64,000 nt of DNA from Cohnella cholangitidis (GCF_014107495.1 NZ_CP041969.1:2319501-2383500), one strand, 5' to 3'. Counted from the first letter of the stretch, positions 9,067 through 19,681 are shown. Numbers and translations are program-made. Notes: generated by a model from the letters alone, not told the origin.

Positions 9067-10143
9067 TTAGATTTCCCCCAATAGAGCTTCTAAAACCCTG
9101 TTATATGCGGTTTCCGGCCGACTATCCATTAATGCGAGCCCGTTCATTCCCAACTTTATCAGATCTTGCGGTCTAGTAAGGGCTTTAAGTAATATATCGG
9201 CATAATGATCCGAATTTATTTGTTCATGCCACCCCATATTCCAAACGGATTCTGACAACTCGGCTAACCTCACACCCTCTATCTGGTTATCCGCCACGAT
9301 GGTTACGGCGGAAGGCAATCCAAGGTAACAACGCTCCCACATGGCGACTCCGCCAGATCCTAACGCGAAATCCGCCCGAACGATAAATTCGTCCATATTT
9401 TCCACTTGAACGTGCAGTTCGATATTGGGTATCATTCCGCACCTCTGCTCTAACACGGCGCGGTTATTGTTAATTTGCCCTATAACGATATCAACTTTAA
9501 TAAAAGCAAGGTCCATGCTTTGAAGCGCGTCCAAAGCTTTAGCCGTCTCGTTCGTCGGATCGCTCCCGCCAAAAAATACAAGAAGCCTGTTCATCTTGCC
9601 GTTTCTCGTCCTGAGCGTGCGTCTAGCTTCGTAAAAAGAAGGCTTTAGCAATAAATAGCGAGGCCCTAGAAGCTGGATGCACTTCTCCGGTACTAGCTCC
9701 CCATAACGATTCTTGGCGGGATCGCTGATATTCTGATCCAATAACATATCCCCTATATGAGGTCGGTTGGCTAAATCGTCGATGATCAGCATGCGGCCGA
9801 CAAACGGTTTAACAACGCTTTCCCATTTCTTGTCTATGCCATAATGATCCACAATCAACCAATCCGGCGTCTCCGGGAAGTTAGCGATGATTTGTATGGT
9901 AAACTCGGCATCCCGCAACGTATCGCTTTGATCTGGCGAATTCTCCATCGGTAGTCGAAAAACGGCAAATCCTCTGGATTCGATATACCCGTCCATATTG
10001 CCTTCCGTCTCCCGACAGATAAATGAGACTTCGAAACCCTCGCGTTTCAAGCCATCGGCAATAACGAGACATCTCATTACGTGTCCCGTTCCAATGGCCA
10101 AAGAAGCATCTGCTCGAATGAAAGCTTTTCTAGCGATCATCAT
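9067..10143 (-). CDS. pseG: UDP-2,4-diacetamido-2,4,6-trideoxy-beta-L-altropyranose hydrolase (PseG)
   Basis: 358-residue GT-B fold hydrolase that removes UDP from the pseudaminic-acid precursor before PseI acts. Visible motifs are GTGHVMRC at 18-25 with the catalytic His21, FFGGSDPTNETAKAL, and the C-terminal nucleotide-binding loop LGSGGVAMWERCYLGLP. These match PseG and distinguish it from NeuC/LegG, which is a separate gene here. ATG at 10143 overlaps the pseF stop (ATGA); a second ATG follows directly. Confidence 0.93.
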   Translation of the reverse strand: MMIARKAFIRADASLAIGTGHVMRCLVIADGLKREGFEVSFICRETEGNMDGYIESRGFAVFRLPMENSPDQSDTLRDAEFTIQIIANFPETPDWLIVDHYGIDKKWESVVKPFVGRMLIIDDLANRPHIGDMLLDQNISDPAKNRYGELVPEKCIQLLGPRYLLLKPSFYEARRTLRTRNGKMNRLLVFFGGSDPTNETAKALDALQSMDLAFIKVDIVIGQINNNRAVLEQRCGMIPNIELHVQVENMDEFIVRADFALGSGGVAMWERCYLGLPSAVTIVADNQIEGVRLAELSESVWNMGWHEQINSDHYADILLKALTRPQDLIKLGMNGLALMDSRPETAYNRVLEALLGEI

Positions 10144-10865
10144 ACCACCGGTTTCTGTTCGATATGTTTGTTTAACGCGGACACTTCCGGACTTCTAAGC
10201 AAGTAATCTACGACGTCGCTGGACAACGTATCTTTCCGGCCCGAAAATGCTTGGGCGACAGCTTGGCACAGAGCATAGTCCTCCTCGGTATCCAGAGTAA
10301 TTCTAAGCTCGGAATGCTGCAAATTTTGCGGAACCTGAACAATCGTTCGGGTAAATTGATCCGAGAACTCATACGCATAATAAGTAACATGCTCGCGATG
10401 CCGCGGCTCGGATCCAATCTCGTATATTTTCTTCAATGCAGTGAACGCGACCATCTCGACAGCTAGTCCGCGAGGAAGACTACCTTCTAACACGACAATA
10501 TCCGCCGGGCTGTCAGCCATCGCTTCAACAATGTGGCCGGCAAGACGATAATCGACGAAAGGACAGTCCGATGTTACGCGAATTACGTAATCCGGGGAAT
10601 ACAATAAAGAACACTCGTAGAAGCGCGAAAGAACATCCTCTTCGGAGCCTCTGAAGCAAGAAACCCTATGTTTGTCGCACCAGTTTTTTATTGGATCATC
10701 TGACGGCAACGTGGAGGTTGCAACGATCACTTCCGATACGCCCGTGATTAGCTTGCACCGATTTACGACGTAGTCCAACGCGCAACTATCTCCAAGAGGA
10801 AGCAATACTTTACCGGGAAGACGAGACGATCCCATTCTTGCTTGAATGATAACGATAGTTTTCAC
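10140..10865 (-). CDS. pseF: Cytidylyltransferase, SpsF/PseF type (pseudaminic acid activation)
   Basis: 241 residues of the SpsF-like cytidylyltransferase family. The nucleotide-binding motif ARMGSSRLPGK is at 9-19, with VTSDCPFVD further on. In its position directly before pseG and pseI it should activate pseudaminic acid with CTP to CMP-Pse, the donor used by Maf. The family also includes spore-coat polysaccharide proteins, so the assignment rests on context. It overlaps pseG by four bases and follows manC after a short gap. Confidence 0.85.
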   Translation of the reverse strand: MKTIVIIQARMGSSRLPGKVLLPLGDSCALDYVVNRCKLITGVSEVIVATSTLPSDDPIKNWCDKHRVSCFRGSEEDVLSRFYECSLLYSPDYVIRVTSDCPFVDYRLAGHIVEAMADSPADIVVLEGSLPRGLAVEMVAFTALKKIYEIGSEPRHREHVTYYAYEFSDQFTRTIVQVPQNLQHSELRITLDTEEDYALCQAVAQAFSGRKDTLSSDVVDYLLRSPEVSALNKHIEQKPVV

Positions 10866-10883
10866 GAATAATTCTCCCTCGCC

Positions 10884-12284
10884 TCAACGGGTTTCGACGT
10901 CAACCTTATCCAAATTATCCAGTCTTGCACGTTTTAATATTTCCGTCCAATCCATAGCTTCGCGATAAATATCTTCCTCTATTAATTCTTGACCAATCTG
11001 CACTTCGATTAATTCCATGTCAGAATGCGCTTTAAGGGCATGCCGCGTGCCCGGTGTAATGTTAATAGTCGTGCCAGGGCTGACGGCTTGGAGTTTCCCC
11101 TCAATAACACATTCTCCATGTCCGGATATGACCGTCCAAATCTCCGCTCGATCATAGTGGATCTGATAACTCAGATTTTTATTCGCATGGATTCCAATGC
11201 GTTTAGTTAACACTTCGAAGCCGTTATCATTTTTCGTATAATCCAGTATTCGATACCATCCCCATAACCTTTCTTCATACATCGGTCTATGTTGAGTATC
11301 GCCTAACATCAATTTCAGCTTCGAACTAGCGGATTTATCCGCCACTAGTATTCCGTCAGGACTTACAGCTATTATCGCATTGGTTATTCCCATGATCGTA
11401 ACGGGGATATCCAGCTCATTGATTAAGTGGGTATTGGTACTGTCGACACTTAGCTGTCCCTTTCCCATTATAGGCTTTTGAATTTCTTCCGTTAACGTAT
11501 TCCACGTCCCCAGATCCTTCCACGAGCCCTCGTGTGGGATGACGACAACCTTGGAAGTTTGCTCTACTACTTCATAGTCGAAGCTGATCTTGGATAGCTC
11601 CCGATAATGCTCGGACATCCAATGATAATCAAGTTTATATTGTTTCTGTTCTAATATATTAAGTAAAAATCGTAAACGAAAGGCAAATACTCCGCAATTC
11701 CATAAGGCTTGCTTAGCGATTAGTTCCGTTGCCTTCGATTCGACCGGTTTTTCCACGAAACAATTAACTCTCTTATATCCATAGCTTAACTCATCCTCAC
11801 ACGGCACAATATATCCATATTTTTCCGAGGGGTAAGTAGGTGTTACGCCCATTAGCGCCAAATCCGCCTTTGATTTATTAAGGGCTTCTTCGAGTTGAAT
11901 TATCTTTTGAAAATACGAGAGATCGACATAGGGATCCACGGGCAAGACGCAAACCGTCTCGTCAGGATCGACATTTTCGATATCGCTCAAGTAAACGGCA
12001 GCCAATGCAATGGCAGGAAAAGTATCGCGGCGTTCCGGTTCCAAAATGATTGGAATTTCGTCGCCTAGTTGGCTTTTCAACATATCCGTTTGCGATCTAT
12101 TAGCCGTAATATAAGAAAACTTATCTAATCCTAATGTACTCAGTTGTCTCCACACGCGCTGAACCATGGATTCCATTTCGCCTAGACCATTATCCAGCAC
12201 TTTGAGAAACTGTTTTGATCTGGCATCGTTAGATAACGGCCAAAGGCGTTTACCCGATCCACCAGACAACAGAATAAGCTTCAT
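10884..12284 (-). CDS. manC: Mannose-1-phosphate guanylyltransferase / mannose-6-phosphate isomerase
   Basis: 466-residue bifunctional type. The GTP-binding pyrophosphorylase motif [11 protein letters not shown] is at 8-18, FVEKP is in the middle, and a C-terminal cupin (isomerase) domain contains [10 protein letters not shown] and [10 protein letters not shown]. It makes GDP-mannose, the substrate of the adjacent gmd. Start 12284 overlaps the fcl stop as ATGA and gives the canonical [10 protein letters not shown]-terminus; an ATG ten codons upstream would lie inside fcl. The manC, fcl and gmd genes form a complete GDP-L-fucose unit. Confidence 0.93.
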   Translation of the reverse strand: MKLILLSGGSGKRLWPLSNDARSKQFLKVLDNGLGEMESMVQRVWRQLSTLGLDKFSYITANRSQTDMLKSQLGDEIPIILEPERRDTFPAIALAAVYLSDIENVDPDETVCVLPVDPYVDLSYFQKIIQLEEALNKSKADLALMGVTPTYPSEKYGYIVPCEDELSYGYKRVNCFVEKPVESKATELIAKQALWNCGVFAFRLRFLLNILEQKQYKLDYHWMSEHYRELSKISFDYEVVEQTSKVVVIPHEGSWKDLGTWNTLTEEIQKPIMGKGQLSVDSTNTHLINELDIPVTIMGITNAIIAVSPDGILVADKSASSKLKLMLGDTQHRPMYEERLWGWYRILDYTKNDNGFEVLTKRIGIHANKNLSYQIHYDRAEIWTVISGHGECVIEGKLQAVSPGTTINITPGTRHALKAHSDMELIEVQIGQELIEEDIYREAMDWTEILKRARLDNLDKVDVETR

Positions 12285-13228
12285 ATATTTCCCATCCCGT
12301 TTCTTAATACCCAATCATAGGTTTGGCGGATACCTATCTCTAACTTCGTTGTAGCGTGCCAACCCAATCGATTAATGGATGAAACGTCCAGCAGCTTCCG
12401 TGGCGTTCCGTCGGGCTTGTCTGCATTAAATTTAATATCGCCCAAGTAACCTACAACCTTCTTAATTGTATTGGCGAGTTCTTCGATAGACAGATCTTCG
12501 CCCGTTCCCACGTTCACGAAATTCCCGATATCTTTCCATTCGTATTTCTCCATCAAAAACACGCATGCGTCAGCTAAATCGTCTACATAGAGGAATTCCC
12601 TGCGAGGTTTACCCGTGCCCCATACTTCAACGAATGGCAAATTATCTCTCTTTGCTTCATGAAATTTCCTGAGCAGCGCCGGGAGAACATGAGAGTTGTT
12701 CAAATCGAAATTATCGTTAATCCCGTAAAGATTAGTCGGCATGACGGCAATAAAATTTGTTCCATACTGTCGATTATATGCTTCGCACATTTGCAGGCCA
12801 GCTATCTTGGCTATCGCGTATGGGGCATTAGTAGGTTCCAATTCGCCGGTCAGCAAGTATTGTTCCTTAATCGGCTGTTGCGCCAACTTGGGATAGATAC
12901 AAGAACTCCCTAGAAACATCAGCTTCGAGACTCCCGATAAATAGGCCGAATGAATAACATGATTCTGTATCGCCAAGTTCTCATAAATAAATTCCGCTGG
13001 GAACGCGTTATTGGCATGGATTCCTCCAACTTTAGCGCCCGCCATAAATACGTATTCCGGCCGTTCGGTCTCAAAAAAAAGTTGCACGGCTACTTGATCA
13101 AGTAAATTTAATTGCTGTCTATTTCTCGTAATAATCCGTTCATATCCTGCGGATTCCAACTTTCTGCAGATTGCAGATCCTACCAAGCCTCTATGGCCGG
13201 CTACATAAATCGTTGATTGCTTATTCAT
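12281..13228 (-). CDS. fcl: GDP-L-fucose synthase
   Basis: 315-residue extended SDR that epimerises and reduces GDP-4-keto-6-deoxymannose to GDP-L-fucose. The N-terminal GHRGLVGS at 11-18 and [10 protein letters not shown] are highly specific to this enzyme, and the catalytic Tyr137-x3-Lys141 are present. It lies between gmd (upstream) and manC (overlapping by four bases). Its presence implies fucose or a relative in the flagellar or surface glycan. Confidence 0.95.
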   Translation of the reverse strand: MNKQSTIYVAGHRGLVGSAICRKLESAGYERIITRNRQQLNLLDQVAVQLFFETERPEYVFMAGAKVGGIHANNAFPAEFIYENLAIQNHVIHSAYLSGVSKLMFLGSSCIYPKLAQQPIKEQYLLTGELEPTNAPYAIAKIAGLQMCEAYNRQYGTNFIAVMPTNLYGINDNFDLNNSHVLPALLRKFHEAKRDNLPFVEVWGTGKPRREFLYVDDLADACVFLMEKYEWKDIGNFVNVGTGEDLSIEELANTIKKVVGYLGDIKFNADKPDGTPRKLLDVSSINRLGWHATTKLEIGIRQTYDWVLRNGMGNI

Positions 13229-13243
13229 ACTCGTTGATCACCC

Positions 13244-14332
13244 TCACTCATAGAAGTTCCTAACGGGAAATCCTTCTCGTTGAATAATCAAATCTCTTTC
13301 CGCAATATGCAAGTCGGAAGACACCATCATTCGAACTAGCTCATGAAATCCTACTTTCGGTTTCCAACCGAGCTTGGCCTCTGCTTTCCTCGGGTCCCCT
13401 AGCAGTATATCTACTTCCGTCGGACGGAAATATTGCGGATCGATCTCGATGAGAACTTGCCCGGTGCGACTATGTATTCCTTTTTCGTTTACTCCGGTAC
13501 CTTCCCACACGATAGGAATATCCAGCTCCATGAATGCGGAATTTACAAATTCGCGTACAGTACGGGTTTCACCCGTTGCAATAACAAAATCTTCCGGTTG
13601 GTCCTGTTGCAGCATTAGCCACATGGCCTCCGCGTAATCTCCGGCAAATCCCCAATCCCGCTTTGAGTCGATATTTCCTAGATATAGTTTCTGTTGAAGC
13701 CCTAACTTGATTCTTGCTGCGGCTCTTGTAATTTTACGGGTTACGAAAGTTTCGCCGCGAAGCGGCGACTCGTGATTAAACAATATTCCGTTGCATGCGT
13801 ATAACCCGTACGCTTCCCGATAATTTACCGTTATCCAGTATCCGTAAATTTTAGCGGCCGCATAAGGGCTCCGAGGATAAAAAGGCGTTGTCTCGCTTTG
13901 GGGCGTTTCCAGTACCTTGCCGTAAAGCTCGCTTGTCGAAGCCTGATAGAACTTTACGCTGTCTGTTAACCCTAGAATTCGTATTGCTTCTAATAAACGA
14001 AGCGTACCCATTGCATCGGAATTAGCAGTATACTCCGGAGTCTCGAAGGATACTTTGACGTGGCTTTGCGCTGCAAGATTATAGATTTCGTCCGGCTGAA
14101 CTTCTTGGATAATTCTAATTAGGTTCGTTGAATCCGTCATATCTCCGTAATGAAGAAAGAAATTCACGTTCTCTTCATGACGATCCTGGTAAAGATGGTC
14201 GATTCGCTCTGTATTAAACGAGGATGCCCTTCTCTTAATTCCGTGTACCTCGTACCCCTTTTTTAAAAGAAATTCAGACAAATACGCTCCATCTTGACCC
14301 GTAACACCAGTAATCAGAGCTTTCTTTTTCAT
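13244..14332 (-). CDS. gmd: GDP-mannose 4,6-dehydratase
   Basis: 362-residue extended [13 protein letters not shown] at 9-18, STSELYG and the Tyr157-x3-Lys161 pair in SPYAAAK are typical of Gmd. It converts GDP-mannose to GDP-4-keto-6-deoxymannose, and the fcl gene follows 15 bases later. It has the usual family length with no missing motif. It forms the first committed step of GDP-fucose formation inside the pseudaminic-acid operon. Confidence 0.95.
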   Translation of the reverse strand: MKKKALITGVTGQDGAYLSEFLLKKGYEVHGIKRRASSFNTERIDHLYQDRHEENVNFFLHYGDMTDSTNLIRIIQEVQPDEIYNLAAQSHVKVSFETPEYTANSDAMGTLRLLEAIRILGLTDSVKFYQASTSELYGKVLETPQSETTPFYPRSPYAAAKIYGYWITVNYREAYGLYACNGILFNHESPLRGETFVTRKITRAAARIKLGLQQKLYLGNIDSKRDWGFAGDYAEAMWLMLQQDQPEDFVIATGETRTVREFVNSAFMELDIPIVWEGTGVNEKGIHSRTGQVLIEIDPQYFRPTEVDILLGDPRKAEAKLGWKPKVGFHELVRMMVSSDLHIAERDLIIQREGFPVRNFYE

Positions 14333-14366
14333 AAACAGCCTCCATTTCTCCCTGAGAGATCATACG

Positions 14367-15455
14367 CTAGATTAATTGCTTCCAAGATAAGACAATCAAA
14401 TGTTTGCCGTATTTGTTCTCTAGATCTTTAATGACAAATTGATCATTGTTACTCTCCAACGAAACGATTACCGCATCTATCGAGCTATGATTATCGCTAA
14501 GCCAATCGGTTGGAACGACGCGTATCCCGTTAATTTCTTTGTCGTGCATGTACTTATTGTTATCGATAAAGGCTTTAACTTCAATGCCTTCTATTTTCGC
14601 ATCTTTAAGAAGGTAATGTGCCGTATTCATCGTTCCGAAGATAGCAATTCTTTGAATCTTGCGATCCTTTAACCCCGCCGTTATTCCTTTATTCTCCTGA
14701 AGGATCGATTCGAGCCAATGCCTGAACAACGCGTTGTTTCTTATTTCCGTTGCCGAGAGATCCACGTTACGGTCAAAATGCTTGAAAATTAATTGCTCCG
14801 TCTCACGCATTCCGATAATTCTCGTTTTGTAATGGGTGGATAACCCCCCTAATCGAAACACGGCAATGGTCTCGTCTATATAAATCATTCTTTCTTTCTC
14901 ATTTAAATACAGCTTTGAAATAAAATCGAAATCGCTTGAACTTCTATAATTCAGATCGAAATGTCCGTATCTATTAAACATTTCCCGCTTGACGAATAGC
15001 GCTTGATGCGGCGGCATATATCCTTGGATAAAATCGTTTGCATTGAATTCTCTACCATAAACTTGTTCAATTCCAAATACAGGTTCTACGCGAAGGATAT
15101 TGCCGTAGATCGCATTGATTTCGGGACTCTCGTTTATTGTAGCCGCTATTCTTTCTATAGTTGTTTCATTATATAAATAATCATCGGCATTTAAGAAGTA
15201 GACAAAATCACCGGTAGCGGCACGTACCCCTTTGTTAAAAGCGTCATAGACGCCCGAATCCTTCTCGGAAATCATCTTAGCGATAGAAGATTCGTAACGC
15301 TCTACGATCTCCATTGTCCGATCGGTGGATCCTCCATCGACTATAATATATTCAATATTAGGATAAGTCTGTCGAGCAACGCTCTTCAACGTAGATTCAA
15401 TAGTTTGCTCACCGTTGAACACGGCTGTGATAATGGTAATGACAGGACTACTCAT
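14367..15455 (-). CDS. Family 2 glycosyltransferase with C-terminal PglD-like Rossmann module
   Basis: 362 residues. The N-terminal GT-A domain (TIITAVFNGEQTIESTL, YIIVDGGSTD, and NADDYLY as the DxD-type metal site) is followed after residue 265 by a separate module starting IQRIAIFGTMNTAHYL with AFIDNNKYMHDKEI. The latter is a nucleotide-binding fold also fused to other proteins of this locus. Start 15455 is preceded by GGGAGG six bases upstream; an ATG at 15473 lacks such a site. The ribosome site forms the 3' arm of an inverted repeat (15463-15507). It probably transfers one residue of the flagellar glycan. Confidence 0.85.
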   Translation of the reverse strand: MSSPVITIITAVFNGEQTIESTLKSVARQTYPNIEYIIVDGGSTDRTMEIVERYESSIAKMISEKDSGVYDAFNKGVRAATGDFVYFLNADDYLYNETTIERIAATINESPEINAIYGNILRVEPVFGIEQVYGREFNANDFIQGYMPPHQALFVKREMFNRYGHFDLNYRSSSDFDFISKLYLNEKERMIYIDETIAVFRLGGLSTHYKTRIIGMRETEQLIFKHFDRNVDLSATEIRNNALFRHWLESILQENKGITAGLKDRKIQRIAIFGTMNTAHYLLKDAKIEGIEVKAFIDNNKYMHDKEINGIRVVPTDWLSDNHSSIDAVIVSLESNNDQFVIKDLENKYGKHLIVLSWKQLI

Positions 15456-15462
15456 CAAATCC

Positions 15463-15507
15463 TCCCGGTTCATAAAATTAAAGCCCCGTGCTCGATACGA
15501 ACCGGGA
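15463..15507 (-). promoter_or_regulatory. Inverted repeat covering the ribosome site of the GT2 gene
   Basis: A perfect 9-base inverted repeat: TCCCGGTTC at 15507-15499 and GAACCGGGA at 15471-15463 as read on the minus strand, with a 27-base loop. The 3' arm contains most of the GGGAGG ribosome site for the glycosyltransferase starting at 15455. No T-run follows, so it is not a terminator. It could limit translation of that gene. Confidence 0.45.
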
Positions 15508-15554
15508 CGCTCTAATCTATTGTATTTTCAATGAACTGCATGTATAGCGTTGCG

Positions 15555-16610
15555 TTATTCGTTTTTAAGTGCCGATTCTATGAAAGGAATATCTTGATCT
15601 TGCTCATATTTCACTTGATTATTTCGTTGCCAGTGCCAGGCATCGGCGCACATCTCTTCAATCCCTTTCGCCGCAACCCAATTTAATTGTTCTCTTGCCT
15701 TGGATGTATCAGCATAGCATATCGCGATGTCGCCCGGTCTTCTGCTTACGATTTTGTACGGGATTTTTAATCCCGATACCTTTTCAAAAGCACTCACGAC
15801 CTCCAAGACGCTGTAACCTCTACCCGTTCCGAGATTAAAAACGTCTACTCCGGTTTTGGTCATTACTCGTTCAATCGCCTTCAAATGTCCGTTCGCTAAA
15901 TCTACAATATGGATGTAATCTCTAACTCCGGTACCGTCGGGCGTGGGATAATCTCCGCCGTAGATTAGTAGTTCCTCTAATGCCCCTGAAGCGACTCCGG
16001 TAATGTAGGGCATTAGATTCGCCGGAGTTTGACTTGGGTTGTCGCCAATTCGTCCGCTAGGGTGAGCGCCGATCGGATTGAAATATCTTAATAGTGAAAT
16101 ACTCCATTCCGGATCAGATACGTAGAGATCCTGCAATATCTCTTCCATCATCCATTTCGTACGACCATAAGGGTTCGAGGGGCCTAACTGGCATTCCTCG
16201 GATATGGGTTTGCCTTCGCTCGCGCTGTAAACGGCAGCCGAAGAACTGAAGACCAGATTCTTCACGTTGTATTTCCGCATCAACTGACATAACAGCAACG
16301 TTCCGTTTATATTATTATAGTAATACTCCAGCGGGAACCCAACGGATTCTCCCACCGATTTATATCCGGCAAAATGAATCACGGCATCGATTTTTTCTTT
16401 CTTAAAAACGAGCTCCAAAGAATAATCGTCCAAAAGATCTATTTCGTAAAAAGGAAATTCCCTCCCTGTAATTTCCCTTATCCGATGTATGGAGTCGATC
16501 TTGCTATTCTTCAAATTATCTACCACGACAATCTCTATTCCATGATTCAATAAGGCCACGCATGTATGACTACCTATGTATCCAGCGCCACCGGTTATGA
16601 GGATCTTCAT
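15555..16610 (-). CDS. galE: UDP-glucose 4-epimerase
   Basis: 351-residue extended SDR with GGAGYIGSH at 7-15, FSSSAAVY and the Tyr148-x3-Lys152 pair (NPYGRTK), followed by LRYFNPIGAHPSG, all hallmarks of GalE. It interconverts UDP-glucose and UDP-galactose (possibly the N-acetyl forms) and so provides a galactose-type donor for neighbouring glycosyltransferases. Fourteen bases separate it from the GT4 gene upstream, and about 100 bases with an inverted repeat separate it from the GT2 gene downstream. Confidence 0.93.
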   Translation of the reverse strand: MKILITGGAGYIGSHTCVALLNHGIEIVVVDNLKNSKIDSIHRIREITGREFPFYEIDLLDDYSLELVFKKEKIDAVIHFAGYKSVGESVGFPLEYYYNNINGTLLLCQLMRKYNVKNLVFSSSAAVYSASEGKPISEECQLGPSNPYGRTKWMMEEILQDLYVSDPEWSISLLRYFNPIGAHPSGRIGDNPSQTPANLMPYITGVASGALEELLIYGGDYPTPDGTGVRDYIHIVDLANGHLKAIERVMTKTGVDVFNLGTGRGYSVLEVVSAFEKVSGLKIPYKIVSRRPGDIAICYADTSKAREQLNWVAAKGIEEMCADAWHWQRNNQVKYEQDQDIPFIESALKNE

Positions 16611-16624
16611 CGAACAAGCCTCCT

Positions 16625-18706
16625 TTAATAAGGACGATACAATCTAAGCACCTCTGTCGTACAAATTTTTTTCAAGTTCGCGTATATTTCGTCCTCGAAG
16701 CTTGCCGAAGATATAAGGATGCTATCTATTTCTAGATGAGTAAGGTCGCCGATATGGTATATCGGAATTCCCCTGACAGTTTTTCCTTTTAGTTTACGGT
16801 CTTGATCGATTATCCCCTTAAACTCAATACGGCCTTCCAGCTCATCAAGCAACTCCTGCGTATGTCCGCCTGCGCCATATATATATGTAAGCCGTTGGGA
16901 ATGACCTCGTAACAGCCATTCCGCATAACTAACTAAAGATCTGCTTGCCAATTCGACGTTATACCTGCTCTGTTTGTCGATGGCCGTTTGAATCGATTGC
17001 CCTTTGGCGATCCTATCCTTATTTCGATTAAAGAACTGCCCTTGAAATACGATAGAGCCTAAATGTTCTGTGGATACGCGTACCAAGTTCCGTTCAACAA
17101 CCGTATCAATATGAAATGACCTATGAAAACCGGCTCCATTGTTGCGCTTCAAGCCAAGGTTTGTCCATATGAAATCCTGATTGCTTAAGTTATATAATAT
17201 AGACGGAAGTAGATCAGGGTTAATCTGTACCTCAGGACTGATTGGCCAAATAAGATCGGTATCCTCAATCTTAACGTTCATCATTTGATTCTCTGTTAGG
17301 AATTCCACCGCGAACCGATCTTCAAAGTTCAGAGGAAGCTTCATTAGCGGATTTCCTATGCGGTCGCATGAATCAACCTGAGAATAATAAATCAACAATC
17401 TACGCTTCTTTGTTGTTTCCGTGAGGGAAGCGCTACTTCTTGAAGGCTTTGCAATCTTTAAGGGGGTGAAAGGGAACTCGAGCGTAGCGTCATCGTATAC
17501 TTTCTCATAGGCTTCGGCCATTTTCCTTAACGAGAATAAATCGCTAGCCCTATTCCTCGAATTTCTTGAAAACAGAACTTGTCTCTCCCGGTCTTCAATT
17601 AGTGAAGATACCAAATCTATCATTTGCGAGACGTCATGGGTAGCTGCAATGTAACCATCAACGCCGTCTCTTACTAATTCGGGAATTCCCCCCGTGCCGA
17701 AGGAAACGATAGGGATCCCCATCGACATCGCTTCCAAGATGACTAGCGGACAATTATCCGCAACAGAGGTATATAAAAAGAGATCCAATATGGAATAAAG
17801 ATCCCTTAACTCCTGCGCTGAAGAAATGTATCCCGTGTTAATCATTTTACCGCGCTTACTCTCCCCGGTGGCACCAATATTAAGGAAGTAGAATTCGTCA
17901 TACTTCTCTTCGCAATATTGTATGACCCTCTCCGCATAAGCCCCGCCCTTATATGGATTAGATAAGCCGCCATGAGCGCTGAGTCCGATAACGATAGCCT
18001 GTTCCCCGATGCCGTACCGATCGCGTATTTCTTTTCTCAGGGATTTGGTTAGTTCCGGATTGAAGAACTCTGTATCAATACCGTTGTAAATCAAATGAGT
18101 CTTATATTGCGAAAGAATGCTGGATTCTACTTTCGCTTTTAACCATTGGGAAGGAACCACGATTTGCAAGGGAGTTTGTTCGTACATCCGCTTTTTCTCT
18201 TTCCATAGCAAATGGGCCGAGTCAACCTGTATTTTCGGATACGTATTTAAATCCGGGCAACCGTCGCAGCCTGATTTCCATTTCTCGCATAGAAAGGAGT
18301 GCGCGCAATGCCCCGTTAAGGCATGCATATCATGCAGCGTCCAGACCGTAGGCTTGCTGCTTGCCAACTTCCGCAACGACAGGGGGTGAAAATAGTAACT
18401 GTGCAGGTTGTGCAAGTGCAGGACGTCCGCTTCCTCCACTAACTGGTTATGGATGAGCTCGTAGCTGCCCTCAAACTCATAATCCAATAACCCTTGTTGT
18501 TGCAAATTCGTCGCTTCGAGTTCGTTTCTTCGGATATCGAAAGGAAATGAGTACGGATATGAGCTTTGTTTGAACCCGACAAGCATGGATGCCCTAATAG
18601 AGTCGGAATTTTGGCGAAACATGAGTGACTGGGCGACTTTAGCCGCTCCGCCAAGACTATCGTTTGTGTTAATATGGACAATTTTTCTCACAAGCTCTTT
18701 TTCCAT
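16625..18706 (-). CDS. Family 4 glycosyltransferase with C-terminal PglD-like Rossmann module
   Basis: 693 residues. The N-terminal half is a GT-B enzyme: HINTNDSLGGAAKVA acceptor-side loop, VLHLHNLHSYYF, and the C-terminal donor site VILEAMSMGIPIVSFGTGG. After an unassigned stretch (about 430-600), the last 90 residues form a nucleotide-binding module starting TYIYGAGGHTQELL with GIIDQDRKLKGKTV. This is the same arrangement as in the GT2 gene downstream. The ATG at 18706 has a weak ribosome site; GTG at codon 6 (MRKIVHIN) is a possible alternative start. It presumably extends the flagellar or surface glycan. Confidence 0.85.
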   Translation of the reverse strand: MEKELVRKIVHINTNDSLGGAAKVAQSLMFRQNSDSIRASMLVGFKQSSYPYSFPFDIRRNELEATNLQQQGLLDYEFEGSYELIHNQLVEEADVLHLHNLHSYYFHPLSLRKLASSKPTVWTLHDMHALTGHCAHSFLCEKWKSGCDGCPDLNTYPKIQVDSAHLLWKEKKRMYEQTPLQIVVPSQWLKAKVESSILSQYKTHLIYNGIDTEFFNPELTKSLRKEIRDRYGIGEQAIVIGLSAHGGLSNPYKGGAYAERVIQYCEEKYDEFYFLNIGATGESKRGKMINTGYISSAQELRDLYSILDLFLYTSVADNCPLVILEAMSMGIPIVSFGTGGIPELVRDGVDGYIAATHDVSQMIDLVSSLIEDRERQVLFSRNSRNRASDLFSLRKMAEAYEKVYDDATLEFPFTPLKIAKPSRSSASLTETTKKRRLLIYYSQVDSCDRIGNPLMKLPLNFEDRFAVEFLTENQMMNVKIEDTDLIWPISPEVQINPDLLPSILYNLSNQDFIWTNLGLKRNNGAGFHRSFHIDTVVERNLVRVSTEHLGSIVFQGQFFNRNKDRIAKGQSIQTAIDKQSRYNVELASRSLVSYAEWLLRGHSQRLTYIYGAGGHTQELLDELEGRIEFKGIIDQDRKLKGKTVRGIPIYHIGDLTHLEIDSILISSASFEDEIYANLKKICTTEVLRLYRPY

Positions 18707-18724
18707 CTCGCGCCAATCTGCCTC

Positions 18725-19681
18725 CTATTCAAACTGACTCTTCCAGATAAGTATATTATCCTCAAGCAGTTGAATGGACGTATTGAACGGGTTAATTATA
18801 CGCTCCGTTAACTGTTCTATCTGACTACGCGACAACACATTCAAATGGCTATCTTTTCCGATTTCCGCAGCTCTGTTATCGACGGAAATAATAAGGCTTC
18901 TGCGTTTATGCTGTAATGCTCGGATACCGGCGTGAAGCCTTGTCCCTACATAATCCAAAGATAAATCGCTCGCCAGCAAGGAATTAAACTTCTCTACCTG
19001 AGGCGGAATAATCGTAAACTCATTTAATGAATCGCCTAGAACCTTTTCTAAATACGGTAAATCTCTTTTAGATTGCAACCATATGAATACTTTTTTATAG
19101 TTTTCTAATAGGTTAAGCAACATTTCTTTATCTCTTGCTTTGTCCGCATGATAATCCGTAACGGTAGTAACCACATGGTCCGCTTGGGCTGTAGGAATCT
19201 GCTCGCAATGCGCGTTGGTTAAGGACCACATTGTCGGGCATCCTGTATTTACAACATTCTGGATCCCGATTTCATTGAGCTTTGTCCGGGTATAGCTATC
19301 TCTTACAGAATGGATCTTATCTTTCGAGAGAACCGACTTAAATAAATTGCTAGTGTATTCATTCGGAGCGTCTTGATACTGCCACCATCCTACTCCGAAC
19401 AAGACGATATCATTCACGTTATTCGCATAGTCCTGATTGATCTTCCACTGATTATACTGATCCATATTAGAAGATAGCAGATTTGTTCCGCAAACGAGGG
19501 ACACTTGGGAATCGCGCATTTGTCGGTAACTTACTTCCGTTACGTATTCATGCGTTGGAATCGGGATAAAGTAAGCATTTGGAAAAATAGACGCAGCCAC
19601 CTGCTGACACGCATCCATAATAATCCGGTCACCGCAGTTCAATGACAAGATTGAAGTATCCAATAACGCGACCTGTTGCAT
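18725..19681 (-). CDS. Polysaccharide pyruvyl transferase family protein
   Basis: 318 residues with the PF04230 pattern: N-terminal LLDTSILSLNCGDRIIMDA, VLFGVGWWQY, the middle SVRDSYTRTKLNEIGI, and the late LDYVGTRLHAGIRAL. Family members such as CsaB transfer pyruvate from PEP as a ketal to a sugar. It could thus add a pyruvyl group to the glycan made by this locus. The start at 19681 is chosen because AGGAGG lies eight bases upstream; an earlier in-frame start codon at 19702 has none. It lies between two glycosyltransferase-like genes. Confidence 0.82.
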   Translation of the reverse strand: MQQVALLDTSILSLNCGDRIIMDACQQVAASIFPNAYFIPIPTHEYVTEVSYRQMRDSQVSLVCGTNLLSSNMDQYNQWKINQDYANNVNDIVLFGVGWWQYQDAPNEYTSNLFKSVLSKDKIHSVRDSYTRTKLNEIGIQNVVNTGCPTMWSLTNAHCEQIPTAQADHVVTTVTDYHADKARDKEMLLNLLENYKKVFIWLQSKRDLPYLEKVLGDSLNEFTIIPPQVEKFNSLLASDLSLDYVGTRLHAGIRALQHKRRSLIISVDNRAAEIGKDSHLNVLSRSQIEQLTERIINPFNTSIQLLEDNILIWKSQFE

